Shown: positions 35,945 to 45,672 of the stretch, one piece after another | How positions within the stretch are numbered: position 1 is the stretch's first letter | Layout of the letters: every line of letters starts with the position of its first letter | Assembly (NCBI GenBank): GCA_028289645.1 | Contig: JANQOK010000008.1 | Coordinates: 186,001 to 250,000, forward strand | Source of the DNA: Anderseniella sp. | GTDB taxonomy: Bacteria; Pseudomonadota; Alphaproteobacteria; Rhizobiales; Aestuariivirgaceae | Length of the DNA stretch: 64,000 nucleotides | Direction: 5' to 3' | Position numbers and translations under genes: made by a program | The notes under the pieces: model-generated | Told to the model about the DNA's origin: nothing | Seen by the model: only the letters and a program-made list of their open reading frames with translations | The model's database searches: none

Positions 35945-36835
35945 CTAGGCTTCGGGTTGCGGTTTCGACTTGCTGGCGACCAGCACACCGGCACCAGCCA
36001 ATACCATGCCGACCCAGGCAAGTGGCGGCATTGCCTCCCCAAGAACGAACCATGCCAGCAAAGACGCAACCGGCGGCACCAGAAACAGCAGCGCGGAAAC
36101 CCGGCTGACCTCGCCCGCGCGTATCATGTACAGCAGCAGCGACACGGCAATGATTGAATTGCCGATGACCAGATATGTCAGGGACCCCAGCAGCTCGGGC
36201 GTGAAACTGATCTGCATGGTCTCGCGGAAATAGGCAATGGGCGCGATCACCAGCAGGCCAACAGCAAACTGCACCAGGCTTGCGGTAATCGGATGCTGGT
36301 TCAGACCAAAGCGCTTTTCGTAGATCGAGCCTGCCGACATGGCGACCAGCCCGATGACGGCGAACACGACGCCGATATAGGACGAGGTTGAAATCTCCTG
36401 CCTCGATCCAATCACCATGACAGCACCTGCGAGACCGAGGGCCAGCCCGACCCAGCGATAGCGTGAGACGATTTCACTGACAAAATAAGGAGCCGCAATC
36501 GCAACCAGGATTGGCTGCAGCGAGACGATCAGGGCCACGCCGCCGGCTGACAGGCCGTCGGCAAACGCAAGGTATGTCATGCCGAAATAAACCGCCTGCA
36601 TAAGCAGCCCGGTCATCGCTAAGTGGAACCAGTTGATCGCCCGTTGCGGCACCCGGGGCCTGACGATGATGAACAGCGGAACCATAAGCCCGAGCACACA
36701 GGCGTAGCGCAGCGCCAGAAACGTCATGGGTTCGGCATATTGCAGGCCAAGCTTGGCGAAGGTGTAGCCACCGGACCACAACAGCAGAAACACGAATGGA
36801 GCCAGGCTGATTGCCCAGGTACGCAGCGCGCTCAT
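35945..36835 (-). CDS. EamA/DMT-superfamily transporter
   Basis: 296 residues with ten predicted membrane helices arranged as two EamA repeats (from ~10 and ~150); LLLWSGGYTFAKLGLQYAEP and the second-half GSIYEKRFG are typical of RhaT/DMT exporters. Substrate (amino acid or metabolite) unknown. The start ATG 36835 overlaps the rarD stop by four bases, giving a two-gene operon of DMT exporters. Confidence 0.9.
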   Translation of the reverse strand: MSALRTWAISLAPFVFLLLWSGGYTFAKLGLQYAEPMTFLALRYACVLGLMVPLFIIVRPRVPQRAINWFHLAMTGLLMQAVYFGMTYLAFADGLSAGGVALIVSLQPILVAIAAPYFVSEIVSRYRWVGLALGLAGAVMVIGSRQEISTSSYIGVVFAVIGLVAMSAGSIYEKRFGLNQHPITASLVQFAVGLLVIAPIAYFRETMQISFTPELLGSLTYLVIGNSIIAVSLLLYMIRAGEVSRVSALLFLVPPVASLLAWFVLGEAMPPLAWVGMVLAGAGVLVASKSKPQPEA

Positions 36836-37737
36836 GATGCCACCGGCTGGCGCAGGCTGGAGAAAGAATACAGCGCCAGCGCGACCCAGATGAAACCGAA
36901 GGTCACCAGTTGCGCCTGCTGCATGGGTTCGTTGAGAACGAAAACAGCGGTGAGGAACAGCATGGACGGTGCGATGTACTGCAGCAGGCCAAGCGTGGAA
37001 AAGCGGATGCGGCGGGCAGCGGTTGCAAAGAACATCAGCGGCAAGGCGGTCATCGGACCGCATGCCAGCAGCAATGCCGTCGTACGCCAGTCACTGCCGA
37101 ACGCAAGGGGCGCTTGCATCCCCAGCCAGCTCACTACCACGAGGCCCAGCAGCGACAGGATGCAGCTTTCCACAAAGAAACCCTGAACCGGCCCGACATC
37201 GATGGTCTTGCGCAGAAATCCATAGGCGGAAAACGCAGCACCCAAAACCAGCGACAGCCACGGCAACACCCCGAGCGCCCAGGTCTGGTAAGCAACTCCG
37301 ACGACTGCCAGGGCAATGGCAATGACCTGCAGCCCGGTCATCTTTTCGCGCAGTACCAGGTACCCCACCGCCACGTTGAGCAACGGGTTGATGTAAAATG
37401 CCAGCGACGTTTCCAGGGCCCGCCCGACAGCGACCGCCCAGACAAACACGCCCCATGAAATTGTCACCAGCAGAGTCGTCAGGCACATGAAAGCCAACAG
37501 TTTCGGTGTCTTCAGCACGCGCAGCACATCCTGGGTGCGGCCCATTGCCAGCATGACGGCCGCAGCGATGGGAATTGACCAGAATGCCCGGTGGGCGACC
37601 ACTTCAAGTGCGTTGACATGGGCCAGCAGGGCGAAAAACGCCGCATAGGTTCCCCATAACAGGTAAGCAATCAGCGCGCAGATGATGCCTTTGCGGTTCG
37701 CACCGGCTTCGTCGGGGGTGATAGTTGCAGACGTCAT
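36832..37737 (-). CDS. rarD: RarD-type EamA transporter
   Basis: 301-residue ten-helix membrane protein. KGIICALIAYLLWGTYAAFF, ALEVVAHRAFWSIP, ETSLAFYINPLLNV and LLQYIAPSMLFLTAVFVLNEP are the RarD family blocks. RarD-like proteins are linked to chloramphenicol sensitivity and amino-acid or metabolite export, without a settled substrate. Start ATG 37737 fits the family N-terminus; longer in-frame extensions read into the intergenic region and MFS gene. Upstream member of a coupled pair. Confidence 0.92.
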   Translation of the reverse strand: MTSATITPDEAGANRKGIICALIAYLLWGTYAAFFALLAHVNALEVVAHRAFWSIPIAAAVMLAMGRTQDVLRVLKTPKLLAFMCLTTLLVTISWGVFVWAVAVGRALETSLAFYINPLLNVAVGYLVLREKMTGLQVIAIALAVVGVAYQTWALGVLPWLSLVLGAAFSAYGFLRKTIDVGPVQGFFVESCILSLLGLVVVSWLGMQAPLAFGSDWRTTALLLACGPMTALPLMFFATAARRIRFSTLGLLQYIAPSMLFLTAVFVLNEPMQQAQLVTFGFIWVALALYSFSSLRQPVAS

Positions 37738-37817
37738 GACGGCCGAGACTATTGCCCGGCGAATATCAAAGAGGCAATGCGCGCTGGTGCATAGGGTAAC
37801 ATTCCGCAGCGCATGGC

Positions 37818-39008
37818 TTAACCCCCGTTGCGCTCTCGCAAGGGCCACATGGCAATGATACCCAGGGCCGGACCGGCGGCCAGGACGGCAAGCGTTGCCT
37901 GCCAGCCAACATGCCCGGCAACCACGGGTGCCAGTTGAACGGTCACAAAAGTCAACAAGAACCCTAACCCGGTCTGAAACGTCATCAGGCTGCCGGCCAG
38001 CTGCGGCGGCGCCGCATCGGCCACGAGAGCAGAAAACTGCGCGGAGTCCGGCACAATCGTGATGCCCCACACAACAAACAGGGCAACTGTCAGCCACCAT
38101 GGGCCGCCAAAACTCACCGCCGTTGCCAGGCCTGCAATGAACGAACCGGCCATCGCCATCATGGCGACATTTGCCTTGCCGATGCGATCTGCTGCCCGAC
38201 CGGCCCATATGCAGGCCAGTGCTCCCAGGGCAATCGAGAAAAACGCCGTCCAGCTGGCCAGTCGGGTTGCTGCTGACCCGTCGAGTGACACAGCAAACGA
38301 CGCAGCCGCTGCAACCGGCAACCACGCCCACATGGCGTAGAGTTCCCACATATGACCAAGATATCCGCCATAGGCGCGCCGAATTCGCTTATCCGTCCAG
38401 GCCAGCGCAATGGACCGGGCCGAAAAGGCCGGTGAGCGCGCATGGTGGGGACCCAGCTCCGCCTTCAACGCAATGGCGCCTCCGACAACTGCTGCAATGG
38501 ACGTGGAATACACCGCAACCCGCCAGTCCGTTCCCCCCATCAGCGTCGCCAGATGCGGAAGCGCCGATCCGAACGTCAGAGCCCCGACCAGTATGGCCAC
38601 CAGCAATCCGCGATCCTTCACGCCCCAGCCAGCGGCGATTTTCATGCCGACCGGATACACACCTGCCAGCATGCCGCCGGTGATCAGCCGCAACAGGACC
38701 GCAATGGAACTGGCTGGCGAGACGAATGCGAGCCCCAGATTGGCGGCGGCTGCAACTGCGGCACTCAGTGCCAGTACACGTCGCGGGTCAAACCTGTCGG
38801 CTATGCCGAGGAACGCCGACACAAACGCACCAATGACAAACCCCAGTTGCACGGCACTGGACAAGGCCGCCTGCTGACCTGCCGACATGGTCACCTCGGC
38901 CATCATGCCGGGCAATGTCGCCGACGACACAAACCACAAGCTGATCGCGGCCACTTCCGCCACGACCAGAAAGGTCATGGAGCGCAATTTGGACGATGAT
39001 GACGTCAA
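37818..39008 (-). CDS. MFS transporter
   Basis: 396 residues with twelve predicted helices; the A-like loop between TM2 and TM3 is GIADRFDPRRVLALSAA, the major facilitator signature. CynX/NimT-like character is possible but not certain. No substrate can be assigned. Reads in the same direction as rarD 80 bases downstream and 63 bases after the cimA stop. Confidence 0.88.
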   Translation of the reverse strand: MTSSSSKLRSMTFLVVAEVAAISLWFVSSATLPGMMAEVTMSAGQQAALSSAVQLGFVIGAFVSAFLGIADRFDPRRVLALSAAVAAAANLGLAFVSPASSIAVLLRLITGGMLAGVYPVGMKIAAGWGVKDRGLLVAILVGALTFGSALPHLATLMGGTDWRVAVYSTSIAAVVGGAIALKAELGPHHARSPAFSARSIALAWTDKRIRRAYGGYLGHMWELYAMWAWLPVAAAASFAVSLDGSAATRLASWTAFFSIALGALACIWAGRAADRIGKANVAMMAMAGSFIAGLATAVSFGGPWWLTVALFVVWGITIVPDSAQFSALVADAAPPQLAGSLMTFQTGLGFLLTFVTVQLAPVVAGHVGWQATLAVLAAGPALGIIAMWPLRERNGG

Positions 39009-39071
39009 GACCTGTCCTTTGGTTGTCAGGATTTTTCCGGGAGCAGCACCGACACCGCCAAGATGTTCATC

Positions 39072-40670
39072 TCACGATGCCGCACCTTCTTTGAGCAGCT
39101 TATAGGTGACGCTGTCGATGAGCGCTTCAAAAGAGGCATCCACAATATTGGGCGAGACGCCGATGGTAAACCAGCGCTCACCGGTCTTGTCGCGACTCTC
39201 TATCAGGACCCTGGTTATGGCGCCGGTGCCGCCGTTGAGGATCCGCACCTTGTAATCGACCAGTTCCAGATCCGCGATCAGCGACTGGAATTTCCCGAGG
39301 TCCTTGCGCAACGCGGTATCCAGGGCATTGATCGGACCATTGCCCTCCCCGACTGACATGATGCGGTTGCCGTCAATGATGATCTTGACCACCGCCTCGG
39401 CAACAGAGGTCTCCTCACCCTTGGCATTGTGGCGATGTTCGACAGACACCCGGAACGAATCCACCTCGAAGAAGTTTTTCAATGAACCGAGCTCTCGCCG
39501 GGCCAGTATCTGGAACGAAGCAGGGGCGGCATCGTAGGCGTATCCTGCCGTCTCGCGCTGTTTCACCTCGCGCAGCAGCGTGTCGAGGCGCGGGTCTGTC
39601 TTGTCCACGGCGATGCCGGCGCGTTCAATCTCGGAAACCAAGTTGGATTTGCCCGCCTGGTCAGATACCAGAACACGGCGGATATTGCCGATGGTCTGCG
39701 GTGGTACATGCTCATATGTCTCCGGCTCTTTCAGCAGGGCCGATGCATGAATGCCCGCCTTGGTGGCAAATGCACTTTCGCCCACATAGGGCGCCTGGCG
39801 GTCGGGTGCCCGGTTGAGCAGTTCGTCAAATGCACGCGACACCTGCGTCAACCGTTCGAGGCTTGCCGCAGAGATGCCGGTCTTGACCAAGTCCGCATAG
39901 GCGGGCTTCAACATCAGCGTCGGGATCAGGGAAACCAAGTTGGCATTGCCGCAGCGTTCGCCGATGCCGTTCAGCGTGCCCTGTATCTGGCGCGCGCCTG
40001 CCCTGACGGCCGCCAGGGAATTGGCCACCGCCTGCTCGGTATCGTTGTGGGCATGGATGCCGAGGTGGGAGCCCGGCACATGCTCGCATACAGCCCCTAC
40101 GATCTGTTCCACCTCCTGGGGCAGCGTGCCGCCATTGGTGTCACACAGGATGACCCAGCGGGCGCCGGCTTCATGGGCAACCCGGGCACAGGCCAGGGCG
40201 TAGGCCGGGTTCGCCTTGTAGCCGTCAAAGAAATGCTCGCAGTCCACCATGGCCTGCTTGCCGGCGGCGATGGCCGCGGCAACGCTGTCGGAAATACAGG
40301 CCAGGTTTTCTTCATTGCTGGTCTTGAGCGCAACCTCGACGTGATAGTCCCACGACTTGGCAACAAAACAGACGGCGTCGGACTTTGCCTGCACCAGATC
40401 CTGCAGGCCCGGGTCATTGGAGGCCGATCTGCCCGGCCGGCGTGTCATGCCAAACGCCGCAAACGATGCTTTCATGTTGCGCGGCTCGGCAAACAATGCC
40501 GTATCCGTCTGATTGGCGCCGGGATAGCCGCCCTCGATGACGTCGATACCCAGTTCATCCAGCATGGCAATGATGGCGAGCTTGTCCTCCAGCGAGAAAT
40601 CAATACCAGGCGTCTGCGCCCCATCCCGCAATGTGGTGTCGTACAGGTACAGTCGTTCGGGCATGCTCAT
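39072..40670 (-). CDS. cimA: (R)-citramalate synthase
   Basis: 532-residue HMGL-like acyltransferase of the DRE-TIM family. The catalytic [16 protein letters not shown] is near residue 10, a metal-binding HxH ([12 protein letters not shown]) near 210, and a C-terminal LeuA allosteric domain begins near 400. [10 protein letters not shown] and [11 protein letters not shown] fit the CimA (TIGR00977) group rather than 2-isopropylmalate synthase. It condenses acetyl-CoA with pyruvate, a threonine-independent entry to isoleucine. Start ATG 40670 is favoured because it overlaps the cysS stop by four bases (ATGA). Confidence 0.92.
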   Translation of the reverse strand: MSMPERLYLYDTTLRDGAQTPGIDFSLEDKLAIIAMLDELGIDVIEGGYPGANQTDTALFAEPRNMKASFAAFGMTRRPGRSASNDPGLQDLVQAKSDAVCFVAKSWDYHVEVALKTSNEENLACISDSVAAAIAAGKQAMVDCEHFFDGYKANPAYALACARVAHEAGARWVILCDTNGGTLPQEVEQIVGAVCEHVPGSHLGIHAHNDTEQAVANSLAAVRAGARQIQGTLNGIGERCGNANLVSLIPTLMLKPAYADLVKTGISAASLERLTQVSRAFDELLNRAPDRQAPYVGESAFATKAGIHASALLKEPETYEHVPPQTIGNIRRVLVSDQAGKSNLVSEIERAGIAVDKTDPRLDTLLREVKQRETAGYAYDAAPASFQILARRELGSLKNFFEVDSFRVSVEHRHNAKGEETSVAEAVVKIIIDGNRIMSVGEGNGPINALDTALRKDLGKFQSLIADLELVDYKVRILNGGTGAITRVLIESRDKTGERWFTIGVSPNIVDASFEALIDSVTYKLLKEGAAS

Positions 40671-41995
40671 CGTTTCAATTCCCAACTGGTGAGACGATCT
40701 CCGGTCTCGGGGTCTTTCGAGTCCTTCAGCTGAATTCCCTGTGCAGTCAGCTCATCACGAATACGGTCTGCTTCGGCGAAATCCTTGTTGCGGAAAGCTT
40801 CAAGGCGCAAAGCGACTGCGGCTTTGATTGCCGCTTCATCCACTGTACCGGTGCGCGGGTCACTGAGGTCTCCGGCAAATCCGAGAGCCGCCAGGTTTGA
40901 CGCGCGTTCTGCATCGTCCATCTGGTGCAGTGCCGCAATCGCTCTGGGTGTGTTCATGTCATCGAGCAAAGCCTCAAGCACATCGCCGGTCATGTCCGGT
41001 TGCGCCTGTTCCGGAGATGCCTTGCCATACCAGCCGGCCAGTATATCCCAGCTTTCCTGCAGCGATTTCTCCGTCCAGTCGATGGGCTGGCGATACTGGG
41101 TCCGCAACATGTTGAAGCGCAACACCTCGCCGGGCCACTTGTGCAGCAATTCGTTGATGGTGATGAAATTACCCTCGCTCTTCGACATCTTCCTGCCCTC
41201 GACCTGGAGGAAGCCGTTGTGCATCCAGACATTGGCCATGACGTCGGTGCCGTGGGCGCAGCGCGACTGGGCAATTTCGTTTTCGTGGTGGGGAAACTGC
41301 AGGTCGATACCACCGCCGTGAATGTCGAACACTTCACCCAGGTGCTCCTTCGCCATGGCGGAGCATTCAATATGCCAGCCCGGACGGCCCCTGCCCCACG
41401 GACTGTCCCAGCCGGGCGTTTCATCGTCTGACGGTTTCCACAGAACAAAGTCGGTCGGGTCTTTCTTGTAAGTGGCGACCTCGACCCGCGCGCCGGCGAT
41501 CATCTCGTCCAGCGAGCGGCGCGACAGGGCGCCATAGTCTTTCATCGACGGCGTGTTGAACAGCACATGACCGTCAGCTTCGTAGGCGTGGCCGTTGCCG
41601 ATCAGCACTTCGATCATCTCGATCATCTGCGGAATGTGACTGGTGCAGGTCGGCTCAACGTCAGGCGGCAAAACCCCGAGCGCGGCGATGTCTTCGTGGA
41701 ACTGCCTTGTAGTGCGCTCGGTCACGTCTGATATCGGCACCCCTTCTTCCCGGGCGCGGGCGTTGATCTTGTCATCGACGTCGGTGATGTTGCGGACGTA
41801 TTTCACATGCGCTGCACCGTAGACTTTGCGCAGCAGTCGGTAGAGCACATCAAACACGATGATCGGACGGGCATTGCCGATGTGGGCAAAGTCATAAACC
41901 GTGGGACCGCACGCATACATGCGCACGTTGGCCGGGTCGATCGGCTGAAACACCTGTTTTGCCTTGGTCAGTGAGTTGTAGAGCGTCAGTTCCAT
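40667..41995 (-). CDS. cysS: Cysteinyl-tRNA synthetase
   Basis: 442 residues, slightly short for the family. Class I motifs: zinc ligand Cys29 with the HIGH variant HIGN at 38-41 ([17 protein letters not shown]), later HHENEIAQS zinc-site segment and KMSKS in [11 protein letters not shown] near 265. It charges tRNA-Cys in the cytosol. Start ATG 41995 (MELTLYNS) fits homologues. The gene is coupled to cimA; upstream is a divergent DMT transporter. Confidence 0.96.
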   Translation of the reverse strand: MELTLYNSLTKAKQVFQPIDPANVRMYACGPTVYDFAHIGNARPIIVFDVLYRLLRKVYGAAHVKYVRNITDVDDKINARAREEGVPISDVTERTTRQFHEDIAALGVLPPDVEPTCTSHIPQMIEMIEVLIGNGHAYEADGHVLFNTPSMKDYGALSRRSLDEMIAGARVEVATYKKDPTDFVLWKPSDDETPGWDSPWGRGRPGWHIECSAMAKEHLGEVFDIHGGGIDLQFPHHENEIAQSRCAHGTDVMANVWMHNGFLQVEGRKMSKSEGNFITINELLHKWPGEVLRFNMLRTQYRQPIDWTEKSLQESWDILAGWYGKASPEQAQPDMTGDVLEALLDDMNTPRAIAALHQMDDAERASNLAALGFAGDLSDPRTGTVDEAAIKAAVALRLEAFRNKDFAEADRIRDELTAQGIQLKDSKDPETGDRLTSWELKR

Positions 41996-42140
41996 ATGAC
42001 ATGTACCCTTGAAGGCCACGCTGGCCAGGGTTGCTCATTTTCTCATGTTTGGAAAAGCAGAACCGTTACCAGCGCAAGATTGCGACTAGCTGATAATAAT
42101 CCGGCAAATGTTGCAGGCGGATTTACGAAGCGGTTCCATG

Positions 42141-42157
42141 GCGCGCAAAATGCGCGC
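42141..42157. repeat. GC hairpin in the cysS upstream region
   Basis: Arms GCGCGCA (42141-42147) and TGCGCGC (42151-42157) around an AAA loop, inside the 269-base gap between divergent cysS and a DMT gene. Function unknown; no T tract follows. Nothing else recognised in the gap. Confidence 0.4.
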
Positions 42158-42264
42158 GATCACGCCGCACGTCAACCCCATGACCGGTATTTGCCTGTTA
42201 ATACCTGCTATGTCACAAAACCGGTTCTCAGCATGCCCTTAAACGCCTATATGCTGAACTCATT

Positions 42265-43137
42265 ATGGCGACGCCTCAGCCCTCAAATCTCAAAGCGGCC
42301 TGCTGGATGGCCGGCTGGATCACGCTCATGCTGACCATGGCCGTCGTCGGCCGTGAGGTGACACGGGAGCTTGATGCATTTCAGGTGATGGAGTTGCGGG
42401 CATTGATCGGCATCGTGCTGATCTACCCGCTTGTGCACCTGCACGGCGGCCTGAAGAGCATGAAGACCGCCTTTCCGGTTCGCCACCTGGCCCGTAATGT
42501 CGTGCACTACGGTGCGCAGTACTCCTGGTTTGTGGCGCTTGGCCTGATACCGCTGGCCCAGGTCATTTCAATCGAGTTCACCATGCCGATCTGGACAGCA
42601 ATTCTGGCCATGATTTTCCTCGGCGAGCGTATGAATGCGTGGAAAATCGCGGCAATTCTGTTCGGTATTCTGGGGGTATTGATCATCGTGCGCCCGGAGG
42701 CCGGCAGCATTGATCCCGGCCAGGCCTGGGCACTGGCGTCGTCAGTGGGCTTTGCCGTGTCCGTTGTCATGATCAAGGCCCTGACGCGCACCGACAGTGT
42801 TGTGCGCATCCTGTTCTGGATGCTGGTGATACAGGCTGTGATCGGTGCCGTTCCCGCCTACCTTGTCTGGCAGCCGGTGCCGAACCACCTGTGGGGCTTC
42901 GTTCTGGCCGTGGCGTTCTGCGGTACGTTTTCTCACTACTGCATGACCCGGGCCATGCTGTATGCCGATGCCACCGTCGTGGTTCCGATGGATTTCATCC
43001 GGGTTCCGGCAAGCGCCATTGCCGGCTGGCTGATCTATTCCGAAGGCATTGATGTCTTTACGGTGGCGGGTGCCACCCTGATCCTGCTGGGCAACCTTCT
43101 CAACCTGAAACAGGCCGGCACCGCACGCGTGCGATAA
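42265..43137 (+). CDS. EamA/DMT-superfamily transporter
   Basis: 290-residue protein with ten predicted helices in two EamA repeats; VGREVTRELDAFQVMELRALIG and IWTAILAMIFLGERMN in the first half, and MDFIRVPASAIAGWLIYSEG in the second, are typical of the S-adenosylmethionine-uptake-like/RhaT-like DMT group. Substrate unknown. It precedes a CoA-transferase gene by 73 bases on the same strand. Confidence 0.9.
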   Translation: MATPQPSNLKAACWMAGWITLMLTMAVVGREVTRELDAFQVMELRALIGIVLIYPLVHLHGGLKSMKTAFPVRHLARNVVHYGAQYSWFVALGLIPLAQVISIEFTMPIWTAILAMIFLGERMNAWKIAAILFGILGVLIIVRPEAGSIDPGQAWALASSVGFAVSVVMIKALTRTDSVVRILFWMLVIQAVIGAVPAYLVWQPVPNHLWGFVLAVAFCGTFSHYCMTRAMLYADATVVVPMDFIRVPASAIAGWLIYSEGIDVFTVAGATLILLGNLLNLKQAGTARVR

Positions 43138-43210
43138 ACCGGTTGCACCGGCGCGCAGCTTATGACGCAATGGCTGAAAAGCTGCTGCTCAATGCTAGGG
43201 GACAAACTTC

Positions 43211-44410
43211 ATGAAACCGCTCGAGGGAATCCGGGTGCTGGACCTGACGCATGTGCTGGCCGGACCGTTCTGCACCTACCAGCTTGCCGTTCTCGGCGCA
43301 GATGTGATCAAGGTCGAACCGCCGGACAAACCCGACATGACCCGCGAGGAAGGCGTTGTACCTGAGTTGAATGATGCGGGATACGGCACCTACTTCCAGG
43401 CCCAGAACGCCGGTAAACGCGCGATTGCTCTCAACCTGAAAAACGACACCGGGCGCCAGATCTTGCGCCGCCTGATCGAAACAGCAGATGTGCTGGTGCA
43501 AAACTATGCAGGTGACGCGCTGGAAGGGCTCGGCTTCGGCTATGATGCCGTTTCGGCAATCAAGCCGGACCTGATCTACTGCACGCTGACCGGATTTGGC
43601 CGAACCGGACCAAAGGCCAATCACCCGGCCTATGACGTGGTTATACAGGCGTTTTCCGGCCTGATGAGCGCAAACGGCACGCCCGACACAGGTCCGGTTC
43701 GTGTGGGGCCGCCAATGGTCGACTACGGCACCGGCGCGCAGGCCGCGCTTGCTATCTCCGCTGCCCTGCTGCAACGGCAACAGACCGGCAAGGGCCAGCG
43801 TATCGATGTGTCTATGCTGGATGCCGCCCTGATGCTGATGAGCGCCAATGTGACAGACACGCTGACCACCGGAAGACCGCCGAAGCCGCACGGCAACAAT
43901 CACCCCCGTTATGCCGGCTACCGGACGTTTGAAACAGCCGATGGCCTGCTCATGGTCGGCGCGTGGACGAACCGGCAATTGTCACGGTTGCTGCAGGCGC
44001 TGGGTGAAACTGAACGTGCCCAGCAGGCACTGCAGGCATCACGCGCCAGTATCGGTGACATGGCGGCAGATGATGCGAACCTCATCTCACGTCATCTGAA
44101 GGCGCGCGGCGCAGAGCAATGGGAAACCCTGCTCAACGATGCCCGGGTACCGGCAGCCCGGGTGCGTACATTGGATGAGGCGCTTGGCCACGAGCAGGTG
44201 AAGTCCCGCCGTGTCGTGCAGCAGACGGACGAAGCGCGGGCCGACCAGGGCCCGCCCGCGTTTCCCGTGGCGGCCTTTTCATACGATCACGGCTCGCCGG
44301 ACCTGACGCGCCCGCCGCCGCAAGTCGGCGAACACACCGAAGAGGTGTTGGCCGAACTGGGGTTCGATCACGGCGACGTCGAGGCGCTCCGCAAATCCGG
44401 GATTGTGTAA
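43211..44410 (+). CDS. CaiB/BaiF family (class III) CoA-transferase
   Basis: 399 residues. N-terminal LEGIRVLDLTHVLAGPFCTYQLA is the family hallmark, with KVEPPDKPDMTR near 35 and the catalytic Asp in HPAYDVVIQAFSGLMSANG near 142. These interlocked dimers move CoA between carboxylic acids via a mixed anhydride and thioester. The acid pair cannot be named: frc-like oxalate and racemase-like residues are not diagnostic here. An unlinked desaturase gene follows. Confidence 0.93.
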   Translation: MKPLEGIRVLDLTHVLAGPFCTYQLAVLGADVIKVEPPDKPDMTREEGVVPELNDAGYGTYFQAQNAGKRAIALNLKNDTGRQILRRLIETADVLVQNYAGDALEGLGFGYDAVSAIKPDLIYCTLTGFGRTGPKANHPAYDVVIQAFSGLMSANGTPDTGPVRVGPPMVDYGTGAQAALAISAALLQRQQTGKGQRIDVSMLDAALMLMSANVTDTLTTGRPPKPHGNNHPRYAGYRTFETADGLLMVGAWTNRQLSRLLQALGETERAQQALQASRASIGDMAADDANLISRHLKARGAEQWETLLNDARVPAARVRTLDEALGHEQVKSRRVVQQTDEARADQGPPAFPVAAFSYDHGSPDLTRPPPQVGEHTEEVLAELGFDHGDVEALRKSGIV

Positions 44411-44562
44411 CTCGACGCGCCAGTAGAACACTTTTCGATCACAAACCCGGCAGAAACGGCAGAAAGCGATTGCTCTCTTGGCACGGGACTGCAATACAGT
44501 GCGCACGGACGACGACAATCGATTCATACCGGGGTGGTATTCATTTTGAAAAGAAACTCGTT

Positions 44563-45564
44563 TTGACTGCCGCCGAGCGCGCGTGGGTGCAAAAGCTTGC
44601 ACCTTACAGAAGCGCCGACGACCGACAGGCTGTTGTGGAAATCATCCTGACACTTGTTCCTTTCGTGGGCGTCTGGCTAGCCATGTATGCGGTGATGAGC
44701 ATCAGCTACTGGCTGACCCTGCTGCTGGTACCGATTGCCGCCTGCCTGATGGTGCGGCTGTTCATCATCCAGCATGATTGCGGTCACCGGGCAATGTTTT
44801 CATCACGCAGTGTGAACAACTGGGTCGGGCGCTGTATGGGCGTGCTGACCATGACACCTTATGAATACTGGCGCTATGCACATGCCCTGCACCATGCCGG
44901 GTCAGGCAATCTGGACAAGCGCGGCTTTGGTGACATAGAAACCCTCACCATCGCGGAATACAACGCCCTGGGCACACTCAGCAAACTGCGTTACCGGCTA
45001 TACCGGAATCCGCTGATCCTGTTTGTAATCGGTCCCGCCTACCTGTTTATCATCCGACACCGGTTTCCGATCTGGGCTCTCAGTCTCGGTCGCGATCAGT
45101 GGATCAGCATCATGACCACCAATCTGAGCATTGTGGTCTTGTATGCCTCCATCATCTATTTCACCGGCTTTGAGGCATTCATCATGATCCAGTTGCCGAT
45201 CATCGCGCTAGGTGCCTCGATCGGCGTGTGGCTGTTCTATGTTCAGCACCAGTTCGATACCACGCAGTGGGACCCTACGGAAAACTGGGAGCATGAACAC
45301 TCTGCCCTGCACGGCAGTTCGTTTTACGATTTGCCCAAGCCGTTGATGTGGCTGACCGGCAATATCGGCATCCATCACGTGCATCACTTGTCAAGCCGCG
45401 TACCGTTCCACAAGCTGCCGCAGGTCATGAAGGATTATCCCGAATTGAAGTCGATCGGCCGATTGACGTTTTGGGAGAGCCTGAAATGCATTCCGCTCAC
45501 ATTGTGGGATGAAAAGAGCCGCCGCCTGGTTTCATTCAGGCAGGCATTGGCGCTGCCCGCCTGA
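44563..45564 (+). CDS. Membrane fatty-acid desaturase
   Basis: 333 residues from TTG 44563. Three histidine boxes of the membrane di-iron desaturases: HDCGH 71-75, HALHH 107-111 and HHVHH 271-275, with four hydrophobic helices between. Box pattern and length fit acyl-lipid delta-12/omega-3-type desaturases. The start is uncertain: no ATG lies near the homologous N-terminus TAAERAWVQKLAPYR, and TTG has only a weak AAAAGAAA upstream. A strong hairpin terminator follows the stop, so it is probably monocistronic. Confidence 0.88.
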   Translation: MTAAERAWVQKLAPYRSADDRQAVVEIILTLVPFVGVWLAMYAVMSISYWLTLLLVPIAACLMVRLFIIQHDCGHRAMFSSRSVNNWVGRCMGVLTMTPYEYWRYAHALHHAGSGNLDKRGFGDIETLTIAEYNALGTLSKLRYRLYRNPLILFVIGPAYLFIIRHRFPIWALSLGRDQWISIMTTNLSIVVLYASIIYFTGFEAFIMIQLPIIALGASIGVWLFYVQHQFDTTQWDPTENWEHEHSALHGSSFYDLPKPLMWLTGNIGIHHVHHLSSRVPFHKLPQVMKDYPELKSIGRLTFWESLKCIPLTLWDEKSRRLVSFRQALALPA

Positions 45565-45616
45565 CCTTACCATGGGGCAGAAATCCCCACGGCATCGTGA
45601 ATTCCGTCAGACCGAC

Positions 45617-45648
45617 AAGGCTGTTACCTATTCAGGCAACAGCCTTTT
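45617..45648 (+). terminator. Intrinsic terminator of the desaturase gene
   Basis: Arms AAGGCTGTT (45617-45625) and AACAGCCTT (45638-45646) pair perfectly; after one A/C mismatch three more pairs (CCT/AGG) extend the stem to an ATTC loop. The right arm runs into a TTTT tract. It lies 52 bases past the stop. Confidence 0.85.
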
Positions 45649-45672
45649 CATTGTCGAGGGAACACTCATCCA

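Noticed and set aside
39708-40733. 341-codon plus-strand frame opposite cimA
   Set aside because: Shadow of the citramalate synthase gene.
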